From Bacteroidota bacterium (GTDB lineage Bacteria > Zhuqueibacterota > Zhuqueibacteria > Zhuqueibacterales > Geothermadaptataceae), in the NCBI GenBank assembly GCA_011375275.1, contig DRLW01000382.1, forward strand, positions 1 through 7,874: a DNA stretch of 7,874 bases, read 5' to 3'. The notes under the pieces were generated by a model. That model did no database searches. It had not been told where the DNA came from and saw only the letters and a list, made by a program, of their open reading frames with translations. Shown here piece after piece: positions 1 to 6,830 of this stretch (position 1 is its first letter; every line of letters begins with the position of its first letter). Made by a program: the position numbers and the translations under genes.

Positions 1-320
1 CGCTTTACTTCGAGGATAACATCGTCCTTTTTCAGTTCTTCAAAACTCAATTTGAGCTGGAAATCTTTATCACGCCGGAGTTCTGCCAGTTTTTTCTTCG
101 CGCCTTCGAGGGTATATTTTTCTTCATAAAGCAGCTTTTTGATCAGGAAGATGGTTTGAATATCTTCTTTTTTATAGATGCGGTTGCCGGCACGATTTTT
201 CCCGGGACGGAGGGCGTCAAACTCAGTTTCCCAATAACGCAGGACGTACTTTTTCAGAGAAGTGATCTTGCTGACTTCGCCGATTGAATAGTAGAGCTTT
301 TTAATTGTGCTCACGTTCAT
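1..320 (-). CDS. MerR-family transcriptional regulator, N-terminal part (3' end outside window)
   Basis: The first 106 codons of a MerR-type DNA-binding protein are present, and the frame is open to the left edge. The winged helix-turn-helix runs from about residue 10 to 80: YYSIGEVSKIT at 10-20 is the first helix-turn, LRYWETEF at 27-34 is the equivalent of the family LRYYE motif, and NRAGNRIYKKEDI at 42-54 forms the wing and the next helix. KLLYEEKYTLEGAKKKL at 62-78 completes the domain, followed by charged helical sequence. No metal-binding cysteines are visible in this part, so it is probably not a classical metal sensor; the ligand, if any, would be set by the missing C-terminus. The ATG at 320 lies 15 bases after the deacetylase stop; a TTG two codons upstream is an alternative start. 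Confidence 0.9.
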   Translation of the reverse strand, partial: MNVSTIKKLYYSIGEVSKITSLKKYVLRYWETEFDALRPGKNRAGNRIYKKEDIQTIFLIKKLLYEEKYTLEGAKKKLAELRRDKDFQLKLSFEELKKDDVILEVK

Positions 321-335
321 GCGCAACGCTCTGTC

Positions 336-1136
336 TCAGGTGATGATTTTTTTCCAGAAGATAGTACCGGCTGATAACATGCTGATTCTTCTCTGCCTGT
401 TGAGATAACGCTCCATCCGGTCTTGTTCTGTGCTCCGGACCATCCTTGAGAATGACCGCAAGGAGTCGAACAGATAGACGCCGATCCGTGGTATCTCGAG
501 GCTGGAAAGGCGCCTGAAGTCGGACGGAACAGGCATGCCCAGGGTCACTCCTGCCTCATATCCCTGCTCACGCGCGATACTGATAGTAATATCGTTGACT
601 CTGCCAAAAGGATAAGAGATCGATTGAATTTTTTCTCCTGTCGCATCTTGCAGGGCGCAGCGCGAGCTGTGCAGTTCATCCCGGATGCGCTCTGCGGTTT
701 GGTCCGGCAGGTAACGGTGTGTCCGCGTATGCGAGCCGATCTCCCACCCGGCCTGCAGTAGAGCTCGTATCGAATTCAGGCCGGCATGCCTGAGCTGATT
801 CCCGAAAAATTGATAGTCCCAGTCATTCGTCCTGCCAATATAATCGCTGATCACAAAAGCTGTGGCGATCTGGCCGTGGCGGCTCATTATGTCAGCGACC
901 CGTTCGATCGTATCGTAGGTATCATCAAATGTAATAAGGACGGTGCGGGATGAATCAAATTCGGGAGATGATGGGTCGTTTTTGAGAATCTGAGTATAGT
1001 GAGACAGCGTCAGAGAGCGATACCCGTTCTCGCGCAGGTAGATCATTTGTTTTTCGAACTGTTTGAACGTTACGCGGGCGATGCCTGGTGTAACGTTATC
1101 GGAAACATAATGGTACGCGAGAACGGGTATCAGCAT
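336..1136 (-). CDS. Polysaccharide deacetylase (NodB/CE4 family), no signal peptide
   Basis: CE4 enzymes are metal-dependent hydrolases that remove N- or O-acetyl groups from sugars in peptidoglycan, chitin or exopolysaccharides. The 266-residue protein opens with PVLAYHYVSD (residues 4-13), the start common in IcaB/PgaB-like deacetylases. Motif 1 is TFDD at 69-72 (Asp71 likely catalytic base, Asp72 metal ligand). Motif 2 is SHTRTH at 135-140 (His136 and His140 metal ligands). Motif 3 is SYPFG at 174-178, without the arginine of classical NodB enzymes. EIPRIGV at 214-220 forms a late conserved segment. The domain begins at residue 3, so there is no signal peptide or N-terminal membrane anchor. 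The last 30 residues are basic with a short hydrophobic patch. The start overlaps no gene but is three bases from the ald stop and has no clear ribosome binding site, implying coupling. The sugar substrate is unknown. Confidence 0.9.
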   Translation of the reverse strand: MLIPVLAYHYVSDNVTPGIARVTFKQFEKQMIYLRENGYRSLTLSHYTQILKNDPSSPEFDSSRTVLITFDDTYDTIERVADIMSRHGQIATAFVISDYIGRTNDWDYQFFGNQLRHAGLNSIRALLQAGWEIGSHTRTHRYLPDQTAERIRDELHSSRCALQDATGEKIQSISYPFGRVNDITISIAREQGYEAGVTLGMPVPSDFRRLSSLEIPRIGVYLFDSLRSFSRMVRSTEQDRMERYLNRQRRISMLSAGTIFWKKIIT

Positions 1137-1139
1137 GCA

Positions 1140-2255
1140 TCAATTGATAAGAGTATCAAGCGGTTGATAGTCCAGACCAAAAGCGTCAGCGACGCCTTTG
1201 TAGGTTATCTTGCCGTTGATGATATTCGCTCCTTTGGCCAGCTCGGGGAATTTTTTCAGGCAATCCGGGAAACCGTTATCAGCGATCTGCAGCACGTACT
1301 TGAGTGTGGCATTGGTCAGTGCAATCGTCGAAGTTTTCGGCACAGCACCTGGCATATTGGCCACGCCATAGTGTACGATACCATCGATTTCATAGGTGGG
1401 GTTATCATGCGTGGTCGGCTTGATGGTCTCGACGCACCCACCCTGATCGACAGCAACATCGACGATGACAGTGCCTTTTTTCATATTCCCAAGCATCTTG
1501 CGCGTAACCAGATGCGGAGCCTTGGCACCCGGAATGAGCACCGCGCCGACTACCAGGTCCGCCTTTTCGAGGCAGGAACGTATGTTGGCCGGGTTGGACA
1601 TCAGCGTGGTGACATTTTTCGGCATGACATCATCCAGATAGCGCAGCCGATCGAGATCGATGTCGAGAATCGTCACCTGGGCGCCGAGACCTGCGGCAAT
1701 TTTAGCCGCGTTGGTACCGACGATCCCGCCGCCGATGATCATCACATTGGCAGGCTCGACACCGGGAACACCGCCGAGCAGCATGCCTTTGCCGCCGTAC
1801 ATGTGCTCGAGGTGGCGGGCACCTTCCTGAATCGACATGCGGCCAGCTACCTCACTCATGGGGATGAGCAAGGGCAGCGAACCGTCAGCCATCTCGACGG
1901 TTTCATAGGCGATGGCGATGCATCTGGAAGCTTCGATAGCTTCTGTGAGCTCGCGCGAAGCAGCAAAATGAAAATAGGTGAATACGATCTGGCCCTCGCG
2001 GATCAAACCATATTCCTGCGGCAGAGGCTCTTTGACTTTGAGGATCATCTCTGCCTTCTGATAGACTTCCTCCGCCGTTTCAATGATTGTGGCACCAGCA
2101 TCGCGGTAATCCTCATTGCTGAAACCACTCCCCTTTCCAGCATCTTTTTCTACAATAACGGTATGCCCCCTGGCTACCAGCAACTCGGCGCCAACGGGTA
2201 TAAGAGAGACCCTGTTTTCCAGGGTCTTGATCTCTTTGAGTACGCCAACAATCAT
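1140..2255 (-). CDS. ald: NAD-dependent alanine dehydrogenase
   Basis: Alanine dehydrogenase reversibly deaminates L-alanine to pyruvate and ammonium with NAD+. The 371-residue length is typical and key residues fall at the same numbers as in the Mycobacterium tuberculosis enzyme: Arg15 and Lys75 for substrate binding, His96 and Asp270 for catalysis. The Rossmann NAD-binding segment runs from about 168 to 200, with the glycine motif GGGIVG at 175-180 and Asp198 at the end of the second strand, which favours NAD over NADP. Other signatures are GVLKEIKTLENRVSLIP at the N-terminus, YETVE at 117-121, EVAGRMS at 135-141 and NMPGAVPKTST at 300-310. All catalytic residues are present, so the enzyme should be active. 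Location after pnp is not part of the classical cluster. The deacetylase gene begins three bases after its TGA stop. Confidence 0.97.
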   Translation of the reverse strand: MIVGVLKEIKTLENRVSLIPVGAELLVARGHTVIVEKDAGKGSGFSNEDYRDAGATIIETAEEVYQKAEMILKVKEPLPQEYGLIREGQIVFTYFHFAASRELTEAIEASRCIAIAYETVEMADGSLPLLIPMSEVAGRMSIQEGARHLEHMYGGKGMLLGGVPGVEPANVMIIGGGIVGTNAAKIAAGLGAQVTILDIDLDRLRYLDDVMPKNVTTLMSNPANIRSCLEKADLVVGAVLIPGAKAPHLVTRKMLGNMKKGTVIVDVAVDQGGCVETIKPTTHDNPTYEIDGIVHYGVANMPGAVPKTSTIALTNATLKYVLQIADNGFPDCLKKFPELAKGANIINGKITYKGVADAFGLDYQPLDTLIN

Positions 2256-2260
2256 TCCAC

Positions 2261-2265
2261 CCTCC
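2261..2265 (-). promoter_or_regulatory. Ribosome binding site for ald
   Basis: The minus strand has GGAGG five bases before the ald ATG, a strong Shine-Dalgarno match. The 58-base pnp-ald spacer otherwise shows no terminator hairpin and no clear promoter, so read-through from pnp is plausible. Confidence 0.8.
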
Positions 2266-2313
2266 AGGGATAGTGATCAACAATGCAAAGCGTAACCAGT
2301 CCTTCTCACTTAG

Positions 2314-4407
2314 TTATTCTGCATCCTGCTCCTGCAACAACGCTTTGCGGCTCAGATTCATCTTGCCGGAGTCTTCAACGCGCAGCAATTTGACTGTCAC
2401 CTCATCGCCGACACTCAGTACGTCTTCGACCTTATTGATGCGCTGGGTGTCGATTTCCGAGATATGCAACAGACCTTCGCGTCCGGGCAAAATCTCGACA
2501 AATGCGCCGAAGTTGGTGATTTTTTTCACCTTGCCTTTATAAACCTTACCAGCTTCCGGCATGACGGTCAGTCCATCGACGATATTTTTGGCCATCTGCG
2601 CAGCCCGTGGCTCCACAGAGGCGATTTTGACCGTACCATCATCTTCGATATCGATGGTCGCGCCTGTTTTATCGACGATCTCGCGGATGGTTTTCCCGCC
2701 AGGTCCGATAACAGCACCGATGCGATCCGGATTGATTTTAAACGCGAGAATGCGCGGGGCAAACTGCGACAGATCTGTTTTGGGTTTATCCAGAGTCGCG
2801 TTCATGATATCGAGGATTTTCAGGCGTGCGACCTTCGCCTTTTCCAGAGCATCCTGCATGATTTCGCTGGAAATCCCATCGACCTTGATGTCCATCTGAA
2901 AGGCTGTAATGCCTTCCTTGGTTCCGGCAACTTTGAAATCCATGTCGCCGAGATGGTCTTCGTCGCCGAGAATATCCGTGAGAACGCGAAATTCATCGCC
3001 TTCCTTGATCAGGCCCATGGCAATGCCGGCAACGCCTTCCTTGGTGGGCACACCGGCATCCATCAGCGCGAGAGAGCCTGCGCAGACCGTGGCCATGGAA
3101 GACGAACCATTGGATTCGAGAATGTCCGATACGATGCGAATGGTATAGGGGAAAATTTCATCTGAAGGGATGATGGGTTTCAAGGCGCGCTCAGCGAGGT
3201 TGCCATGACCGATTTCACGGCGTCCAGGCCCGCGCATAGGCCGAACTTCGCCGACGCTGAAGGGCGGGAAATTATAGTGCAGCATGTAGGTTTTGTAAAA
3301 TTCACCGCCGAGGTCATCCATTTTCTGTTCGTCAACTTTGGTGCCCAGAGTGAGAACAGCCAGTGCCTGGGTCTGGCCACGTGTGAACAGGCATGAGCCG
3401 TGAGTGCGTGGCAAAACACCGACCTCGCAGGTGACTTCGCGGACATCATCAAGGCCGCGGCCATCGAGGCGAATGCCTTCTTTGACGATCATGCTGCGGG
3501 TAATTTCTTTTTCGATCGTGTGCAGCACTTCTTTGATGTCACCCTCTGCATCTGGGTAGGCTTCGGCCAGAGCCTCGTCGGCGATCAGTTCTTTTGTAAA
3601 CGTCTTGATGGCTTTTCTGCGGGTCTTTTTGTCGGTAATGCGCAGAAACTCATTCAGTTTATCAGTTGCCAGCTCGCGAACTTTTTCTTCAAGGCCTTCA
3701 GGCAGGACTTTGACGACTACCTCGTTCTTTTCTTTCCCGGCCTCTGCAACCAGTTTATTGATCAGGTCGATGTACTTGCGTACTTCCTCGTGCCCGAAAG
3801 CAAGGGCTGCGATCATATCCTGCTCGGAAATTTCGCTGGCCTCACCTTCCACCATGATGATGGATTCCTCGGTTGCAGAAATCAGCAGATCGATATCGCT
3901 TTCTTCGATTTGCTCATAGGTCGGATTCGCGATGAACTGACCGTTTACACGGCCGACGCGCACACCTGCGATCGGGCCTGCCCATGGGATATCAGACAGG
4001 GCAAGAGCAGCAGATGCAGCGGTGATGCCGAGGACATCAGGCAGATTTTCGCGGTCTGCAGAAAGAACGCTGACCAGCACCTGCACTTCATTGCGGTAGC
4101 CTTCGGGGAACAATGGCCTGAGTCCGCGATCGATCAGACGCGAAGTCAGGATTTCAGTTTCGGTCGGACGACCTTCACGCTTGAAAAAGCCACCGGGGAT
4201 CTTGCCGGCTGCATAGGCTTTTTCGCGGTAATCCACACTCAGGGGGAAAAAGTCAAGGGTTGATGGCTCATCGCTACCGACGACGGTAGCCAGAAGCACG
4301 GTCTCGCCAAAGGTCAGTTCGACAGCTCCACTCGCCTGCCGGGCGAGATGGCCTGTTTCGAGCTCGAATGCCGTGCCGTTGAATGTGGCGCTTTGGATTG
4401 TAGTCAT
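2314..4407 (-). CDS. pnp: Polyribonucleotide nucleotidyltransferase (PNPase)
   Basis: PNPase is a trimeric 3'-to-5' phosphorolytic exoribonuclease that degrades mRNA to nucleoside diphosphates and can add 3' tails. The 697-residue protein is full length. Domains in order: first RNase PH-like domain (about 5-145, with the RNA-channel motif GGFFKREGRP at 72-81), an all-helical linker domain (about 150-300), the second, catalytic RNase PH-like domain (about 310-545, with GDEDHLGDMDFKVAGT at 481-496; Asp484 and Asp490 correspond to the catalytic aspartates of the E. coli enzyme), a KH domain (about 550-612, loop IGPGG at 567-571) and an S1 domain (about 620-690, TNFGAFVEILPGREGLLH). The tail after S1 is very short. 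A strong ribosome binding site supports the ATG. It is followed by a TAA stop, then ald after 58 bases. Confidence 0.98.
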   Translation of the reverse strand: MTTIQSATFNGTAFELETGHLARQASGAVELTFGETVLLATVVGSDEPSTLDFFPLSVDYREKAYAAGKIPGGFFKREGRPTETEILTSRLIDRGLRPLFPEGYRNEVQVLVSVLSADRENLPDVLGITAASAALALSDIPWAGPIAGVRVGRVNGQFIANPTYEQIEESDIDLLISATEESIIMVEGEASEISEQDMIAALAFGHEEVRKYIDLINKLVAEAGKEKNEVVVKVLPEGLEEKVRELATDKLNEFLRITDKKTRRKAIKTFTKELIADEALAEAYPDAEGDIKEVLHTIEKEITRSMIVKEGIRLDGRGLDDVREVTCEVGVLPRTHGSCLFTRGQTQALAVLTLGTKVDEQKMDDLGGEFYKTYMLHYNFPPFSVGEVRPMRGPGRREIGHGNLAERALKPIIPSDEIFPYTIRIVSDILESNGSSSMATVCAGSLALMDAGVPTKEGVAGIAMGLIKEGDEFRVLTDILGDEDHLGDMDFKVAGTKEGITAFQMDIKVDGISSEIMQDALEKAKVARLKILDIMNATLDKPKTDLSQFAPRILAFKINPDRIGAVIGPGGKTIREIVDKTGATIDIEDDGTVKIASVEPRAAQMAKNIVDGLTVMPEAGKVYKGKVKKITNFGAFVEILPGREGLLHISEIDTQRINKVEDVLSVGDEVTVKLLRVEDSGKMNLSRKALLQEQDAE

Positions 4408-4416
4408 GGGAACATA

Positions 4417-4422
4417 CTCCTT
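4417..4422 (-). promoter_or_regulatory. Ribosome binding site for pnp
   Basis: The minus strand has AAGGAG, a near-perfect Shine-Dalgarno sequence, nine bases before the pnp ATG. It fixes the start at 4407 and lies immediately downstream of the perfect leader hairpin. Confidence 0.85.
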
Positions 4423-4427
4423 ACACT

Positions 4428-4447
4428 GTGAGAGCGCTCGCTCTCAC
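4428..4447 (-). promoter_or_regulatory. Perfect stem-loop in the pnp leader (8-bp stem, 4-base loop)
   Basis: The minus strand reads GTGAGAGC, loop GAGC, then GCTCTCAC: all eight base pairs match, five of them G-C. It ends five bases before the AAGGAG ribosome binding site of pnp. No U-run follows, so it is unlikely to be a terminator. Position suggests an RNA element that controls pnp translation or is cut by an RNase III-like enzyme, as known for the E. coli pnp leader. It could instead be a DNA operator with two 8-base half-sites. The repeat itself is seen directly; its function is inferred. Confidence 0.55.
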
Positions 4448-4529
4448 CTTTTCCTTCCTTGATGATACGCAGTTCTTGCCTCAAGAGCTGGATATCGACA
4501 AAGAAAATTCTTGATAACAAAACAGCATC

Positions 4530-4799
4530 TTATCGACGGATGCCGAGGCTCTTGATCACTGCGCGGTATCGTTCAATATCCTTTTTCATCAGATAGTTCA
4601 GCAGGCGGCGGCGTTTACCGACCATCTTCAGCAATCCCAGGCGGGAATGGTGGTCCTTTTTGTTCGCTTTGAAGTGGTCTCGCAAGCCGTTGATTCGCTC
4701 AGTCAGCAGTGCGATCTGTACTTCAGGGCGTCCGGTATCGCCTTTGGCACTGCCGAATTGTTCAACGATTTTCTGCTTGGATTCTTTGGTTAAAGGCAT
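4530..4799 (-). CDS. rpsO: 30S ribosomal protein S15
   Basis: S15 is a primary-binding 30S protein that contacts the 16S rRNA central-domain three-way junction and takes part in an inter-subunit bridge. The 89-residue length is standard. Typical sequence is present throughout: FGSAKGDTGRPEVQIALLTERI at about 15-36, the rRNA-binding region with DHHSRLGLLKMVGKRRRLLNYL at about 48-69, and the final YRAVIKSLGIRR. The ATG start at 4799 lies within the last codons of ribF and is served by a GGAG sequence seven bases upstream. In several bacteria S15 represses its own translation by binding its mRNA leader; here any such site would have to lie within the ribF coding end. A 122-base spacer separates it from pnp, its usual partner. 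Confidence 0.98.
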   Translation of the reverse strand: MPLTKESKQKIVEQFGSAKGDTGRPEVQIALLTERINGLRDHFKANKKDHHSRLGLLKMVGKRRRLLNYLMKKDIERYRAVIKSLGIRR

Positions 4800-5761
4800 T
4801 TCACATCTCCGGTGTTTACTTGGTTTTGATATTTACTAAAATAGTCAATAGCCTGTTTCTGGTCTTCATGCAACTGCGCGATCAGCGCTTCCATACCATC
4901 GAAACGTTTTTCATCGCGGAGTTTTGTGTGGAAACGAATCTCCACGTTCTTGTCGTAAATCTCCTCAGAAAAGGAGAAGATATGAATCTCGAGGGTTTCA
5001 ATTTTGCCCCCAAATGTAGGCCGTATGCCGATATTGGCCATGCCCTGGTAACACTGGTCGTCGATTGCGACCGACGCGGCATAGACACCACGCCCGGGGA
5101 GTGCTTTCAGGCGTGACTCCGGCTCGATATTAGCGGTAGGGAACCCTAACAGCCGGCCGCGTTTGTCCCCCGGCACCACTGTCCCGCGTATGCTGTAAGC
5201 TCTTTCGAGCAGCTGGTTTGCGTCCTCTATCCGGCCGGATTCGAGCAGGCTCCGGATGAGTGAGGAGCTGATGATGGTCTCTTCATCTTTTTGCGGCTCA
5301 AGCTGCAGCACTTTATAGTTTTCCTGCTCAGCAAATTTTTCGAGAGTATGCACTCCCCCCTGCCGGTCACGGCCAAAGGTGTGGTCATAGCCTATCAGAA
5401 TGCATTTGAAACCGATCTTCCCGATGAGTATATCGCGGACATAGTCATCGCCGCTTAACCGGGAGAATTTTTCATCAAAGGGGAGCACGAACAAATTTTC
5501 CACCCCAAGGCTGCCGAGGATATCCGCTTTTTCTTCGACTGTCGTCAGCAGTTTCAATGGCGGCGTTCCGTTGCGAATCAAAACATGCTGCGGGTGTGGA
5601 TCAAAAGTGACTACAGATGGGATGCCGCCGCATTGTCGGGAAACATCGAGAAGCTGCCGGATAATATAGCGATGGCCTCTGTGCACACCATCGAATATCC
5701 CTGTCGTGAGCACATGGTTCATGTTGCGGGGAATATCCGTCAGGCGTCTATAGAGATTCAT
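4790..5761 (-). CDS. ribF: Bifunctional riboflavin kinase / FAD synthetase RibF
   Basis: RibF phosphorylates riboflavin to FMN and then adenylylates FMN to FAD. The 323-residue protein has both domains. The N-terminal FAD synthetase domain (about 15-180) shows the nucleotidyltransferase motif GIFDGVHRGH at 21-30, FDPHP at 53-57, GYDHTFGRDRQGG at 124-136, and ISSSLIRSLLESG at 164-176. The C-terminal riboflavin kinase domain (about 185-310) shows GFPTAN at 206-211, GVYA at 225-228, NIGIRPTFGG at 243-252 and LEIHIF at 257-262, where Glu258 is the likely catalytic base by family comparison. The ATG start at 5761 lies inside the end of truB and has no clear ribosome binding site. The 3' end overlaps rpsO by 10 bases, so S15 synthesis may depend on ribF translation. 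Confidence 0.97.
   Translation of the reverse strand: MNLYRRLTDIPRNMNHVLTTGIFDGVHRGHRYIIRQLLDVSRQCGGIPSVVTFDPHPQHVLIRNGTPPLKLLTTVEEKADILGSLGVENLFVLPFDEKFSRLSGDDYVRDILIGKIGFKCILIGYDHTFGRDRQGGVHTLEKFAEQENYKVLQLEPQKDEETIISSSLIRSLLESGRIEDANQLLERAYSIRGTVVPGDKRGRLLGFPTANIEPESRLKALPGRGVYAASVAIDDQCYQGMANIGIRPTFGGKIETLEIHIFSFSEEIYDKNVEIRFHTKLRDEKRFDGMEALIAQLHEDQKQAIDYFSKYQNQVNTGDVKCL
4807..4810 (-). promoter_or_regulatory. Ribosome binding site for rpsO inside the ribF 3' end
   Basis: On the minus strand GGAG lies seven bases before the rpsO ATG. It falls within the final codons of ribF, so ribosomes finishing ribF cross the site. It supports the ATG at 4799 as the S15 start. Confidence 0.7.
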
Positions 5762-6470
5762 CTGCAGTACGATTATGGTTTATATGATCCAGAAAATCAG
5801 AGACTTTCCAGGCTGACTCGAGGGTGTATTCTCCGATTCGGGTCCGCTCCAGCCTCACGATATGGGCACCACACCCCAGTTCTCTGCCGATATCCCGTGC
5901 CAGCGCGCGAATATAGGTGCCGCGCGAGCAGACAAAGCGAAGTTCGAGCAGATCATCCTTGTGTGAAATCAGCTCGAGGTCGTAAATCGTTACTTTTCGC
6001 GGTGCCCGCTCGACGGTTTTACCTTGCCGGGCGAGCTCATAGAGGCGTTTGCCTTTATGCTTGAGTGCCGAAAACATCGGCGGCACCTGCTCGATCTCTC
6101 CCGTGAATTTTTGCAACAGAGCTTCGAGCTGTTCTCTGCTGATCTGTGCAACCGGAGCCTCATGCACAACTTTTCCGGTCAGATCATGCGTGTCGGTCTC
6201 GACGCCGAGCTTGATGACAGTACGATATTCCTTTTTCAGGCTCATCAGGCTTTCGACCTGCTTCGTTGCCTTGCCGAAGCAGATCAGCAGCAGGCCTGTG
6301 GCAAAGGGATCGAGGGTGCCGGCATGCCCGACTTTTTTTACCCGGCTGGCTGCGCGCACCTTGTTCACAACAGAGAAAGATGTCCAGCCCTCGGGTTTTG
6401 CAAATGGAACGACCAGCCCCTGCTGCAGTGCAGCCCGGGTAATGTGTTGTGGGGTGCTGAGCTCACTCAC
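5748..6470 (-). CDS. truB: tRNA pseudouridine(55) synthase TruB
   Basis: TruB converts uridine 55 in the T-loop of tRNAs to pseudouridine and also acts as a tRNA folding chaperone. The 240-residue protein carries the motif GHAGTLDPFATGLL at residues 48-61, with Asp54 as the catalytic nucleophile, EYRTVIKLGVETDTHDLTG at 81-99, PPMFSALKHKGKRLYELAR at 130-148, and CSRGTYIRALARDIG at 181-195. It ends shortly after the catalytic domain, so it is a short form without a clear PUA domain. The start is GTG at 6470; an in-frame stop lies two codons upstream and no ATG is available before the KPEGWTS motif, so an upstream start is excluded. About 18 residues precede the region where many family members begin. 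Overlaps: 8 bases with rbfA, 14 with ribF. Confidence 0.96.
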   Translation of the reverse strand: MSELSTPQHITRAALQQGLVVPFAKPEGWTSFSVVNKVRAASRVKKVGHAGTLDPFATGLLLICFGKATKQVESLMSLKKEYRTVIKLGVETDTHDLTGKVVHEAPVAQISREQLEALLQKFTGEIEQVPPMFSALKHKGKRLYELARQGKTVERAPRKVTIYDLELISHKDDLLELRFVCSRGTYIRALARDIGRELGCGAHIVRLERTRIGEYTLESAWKVSDFLDHINHNRTADESL

Positions 6471-6807
6471 GGTTCAAATTACGTAATAATTCTGAGATGT
6501 GATCGACGTAATCGAGGGACTTATCATGCTTGAACTCGATTTCGGGCATGAACTTCATTTGCGCAACAGCACCGATCTCTCTTTTAAAAGCCCCTTTTGC
6601 TTTTGTCAATGCGGCAAAGGCTGACTTTTGTTCCTCTTCACTTCCGGAAATGCTGACGAAAATACGTGCGTATTTCAGATTATCTGTAACAGTAACCCGA
6701 TGAACGGTCACTTTCTTGAATTCGGGATTGCGCAGTTTGAAAGCGAGAGTCTCGCTGACAACTTCGCGAATCATACGGGAAACTCTATCCGCTCTTTTTT
6801 TTGACAT
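6463..6807 (-). CDS. rbfA: 30S ribosome-binding factor RbfA
   Basis: RbfA binds the pre-30S subunit near the 5' end of 16S rRNA and aids late maturation, notably in the cold. The 114-residue protein has the single KH-like domain of the family: RADRVSRMIREVV at the N-terminus, TDNLKYARIFVSISG at about 41-55, and the C-terminal signature with FMPEIEFKHDKSLD at about 86-99. I chose the ATG at 6807 because it gives the usual family N-terminus (MSKKRADRV). The frame is also open from a TTG at 6834 that overlaps the ylxP stop and would add nine residues, but they do not resemble the family and have no ribosome binding site. The 3' end (TGA) overlaps the truB GTG start by 8 bases, which suggests coupled translation. 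Confidence 0.93.
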   Translation of the reverse strand: MSKKRADRVSRMIREVVSETLAFKLRNPEFKKVTVHRVTVTDNLKYARIFVSISGSEEEQKSAFAALTKAKGAFKREIGAVAQMKFMPEIEFKHDKSLDYVDHISELLRNLNRE

Positions 6808-6830
6808 GGCACTGCTGCCTGTTCCGGGTA

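Larger units (their letters stand above)
4408..4529 (-). other. rpsO-pnp intergenic spacer / pnp leader
   Basis: This 122-base gap is the longest non-coding stretch in the window. Besides the strong hairpin described separately, it holds a weak stem (TCTTG and CAAGA with a three-base loop, 4474-4486) and an AT-rich segment next to the rpsO stop. No hairpin here is followed by a run of U, so I see no intrinsic terminator and expect read-through from rpsO into pnp. No convincing -35/-10 pair was found. In Escherichia coli the equivalent region carries processing and autoregulatory signals for pnp; a similar role here is an inference from position. Confidence 0.5.

Noticed and set aside
1131..1142. 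The ATGCATGC palindrome at the ald-deacetylase junction as a regulatory site
   Set aside because: It is short, overlaps the stop and start region, and is explained by the two codons there.
999..2273. A 424-codon open frame on the plus strand, opposite ald and part of the deacetylase gene
   Set aside because: The minus-strand proteins here have complete family motifs and catalytic residues, while the plus-strand translation has no recognisable domain, starts at a GTG and lacks a ribosome binding site. It is a shadow of coding bias.
2464..4263. Long plus-strand open frames (233 and 287 codons) opposite pnp
   Set aside because: They mirror the PNPase gene, have no family features, and their His- and Phe-rich composition is typical of antisense translation.
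4428..4447. The pnp leader hairpin as an intrinsic terminator of rpsO
   Set aside because: No U-run follows on the minus strand; the sequence after the stem is AGTGT and then the pnp ribosome binding site.
4820..4860. Promoter-like TTGACT in the ribF 3' end on the minus strand, upstream of rpsO
   Set aside because: No acceptable -10 hexamer sits at a 16-18 base spacing, and AT-rich sequence makes chance matches likely.
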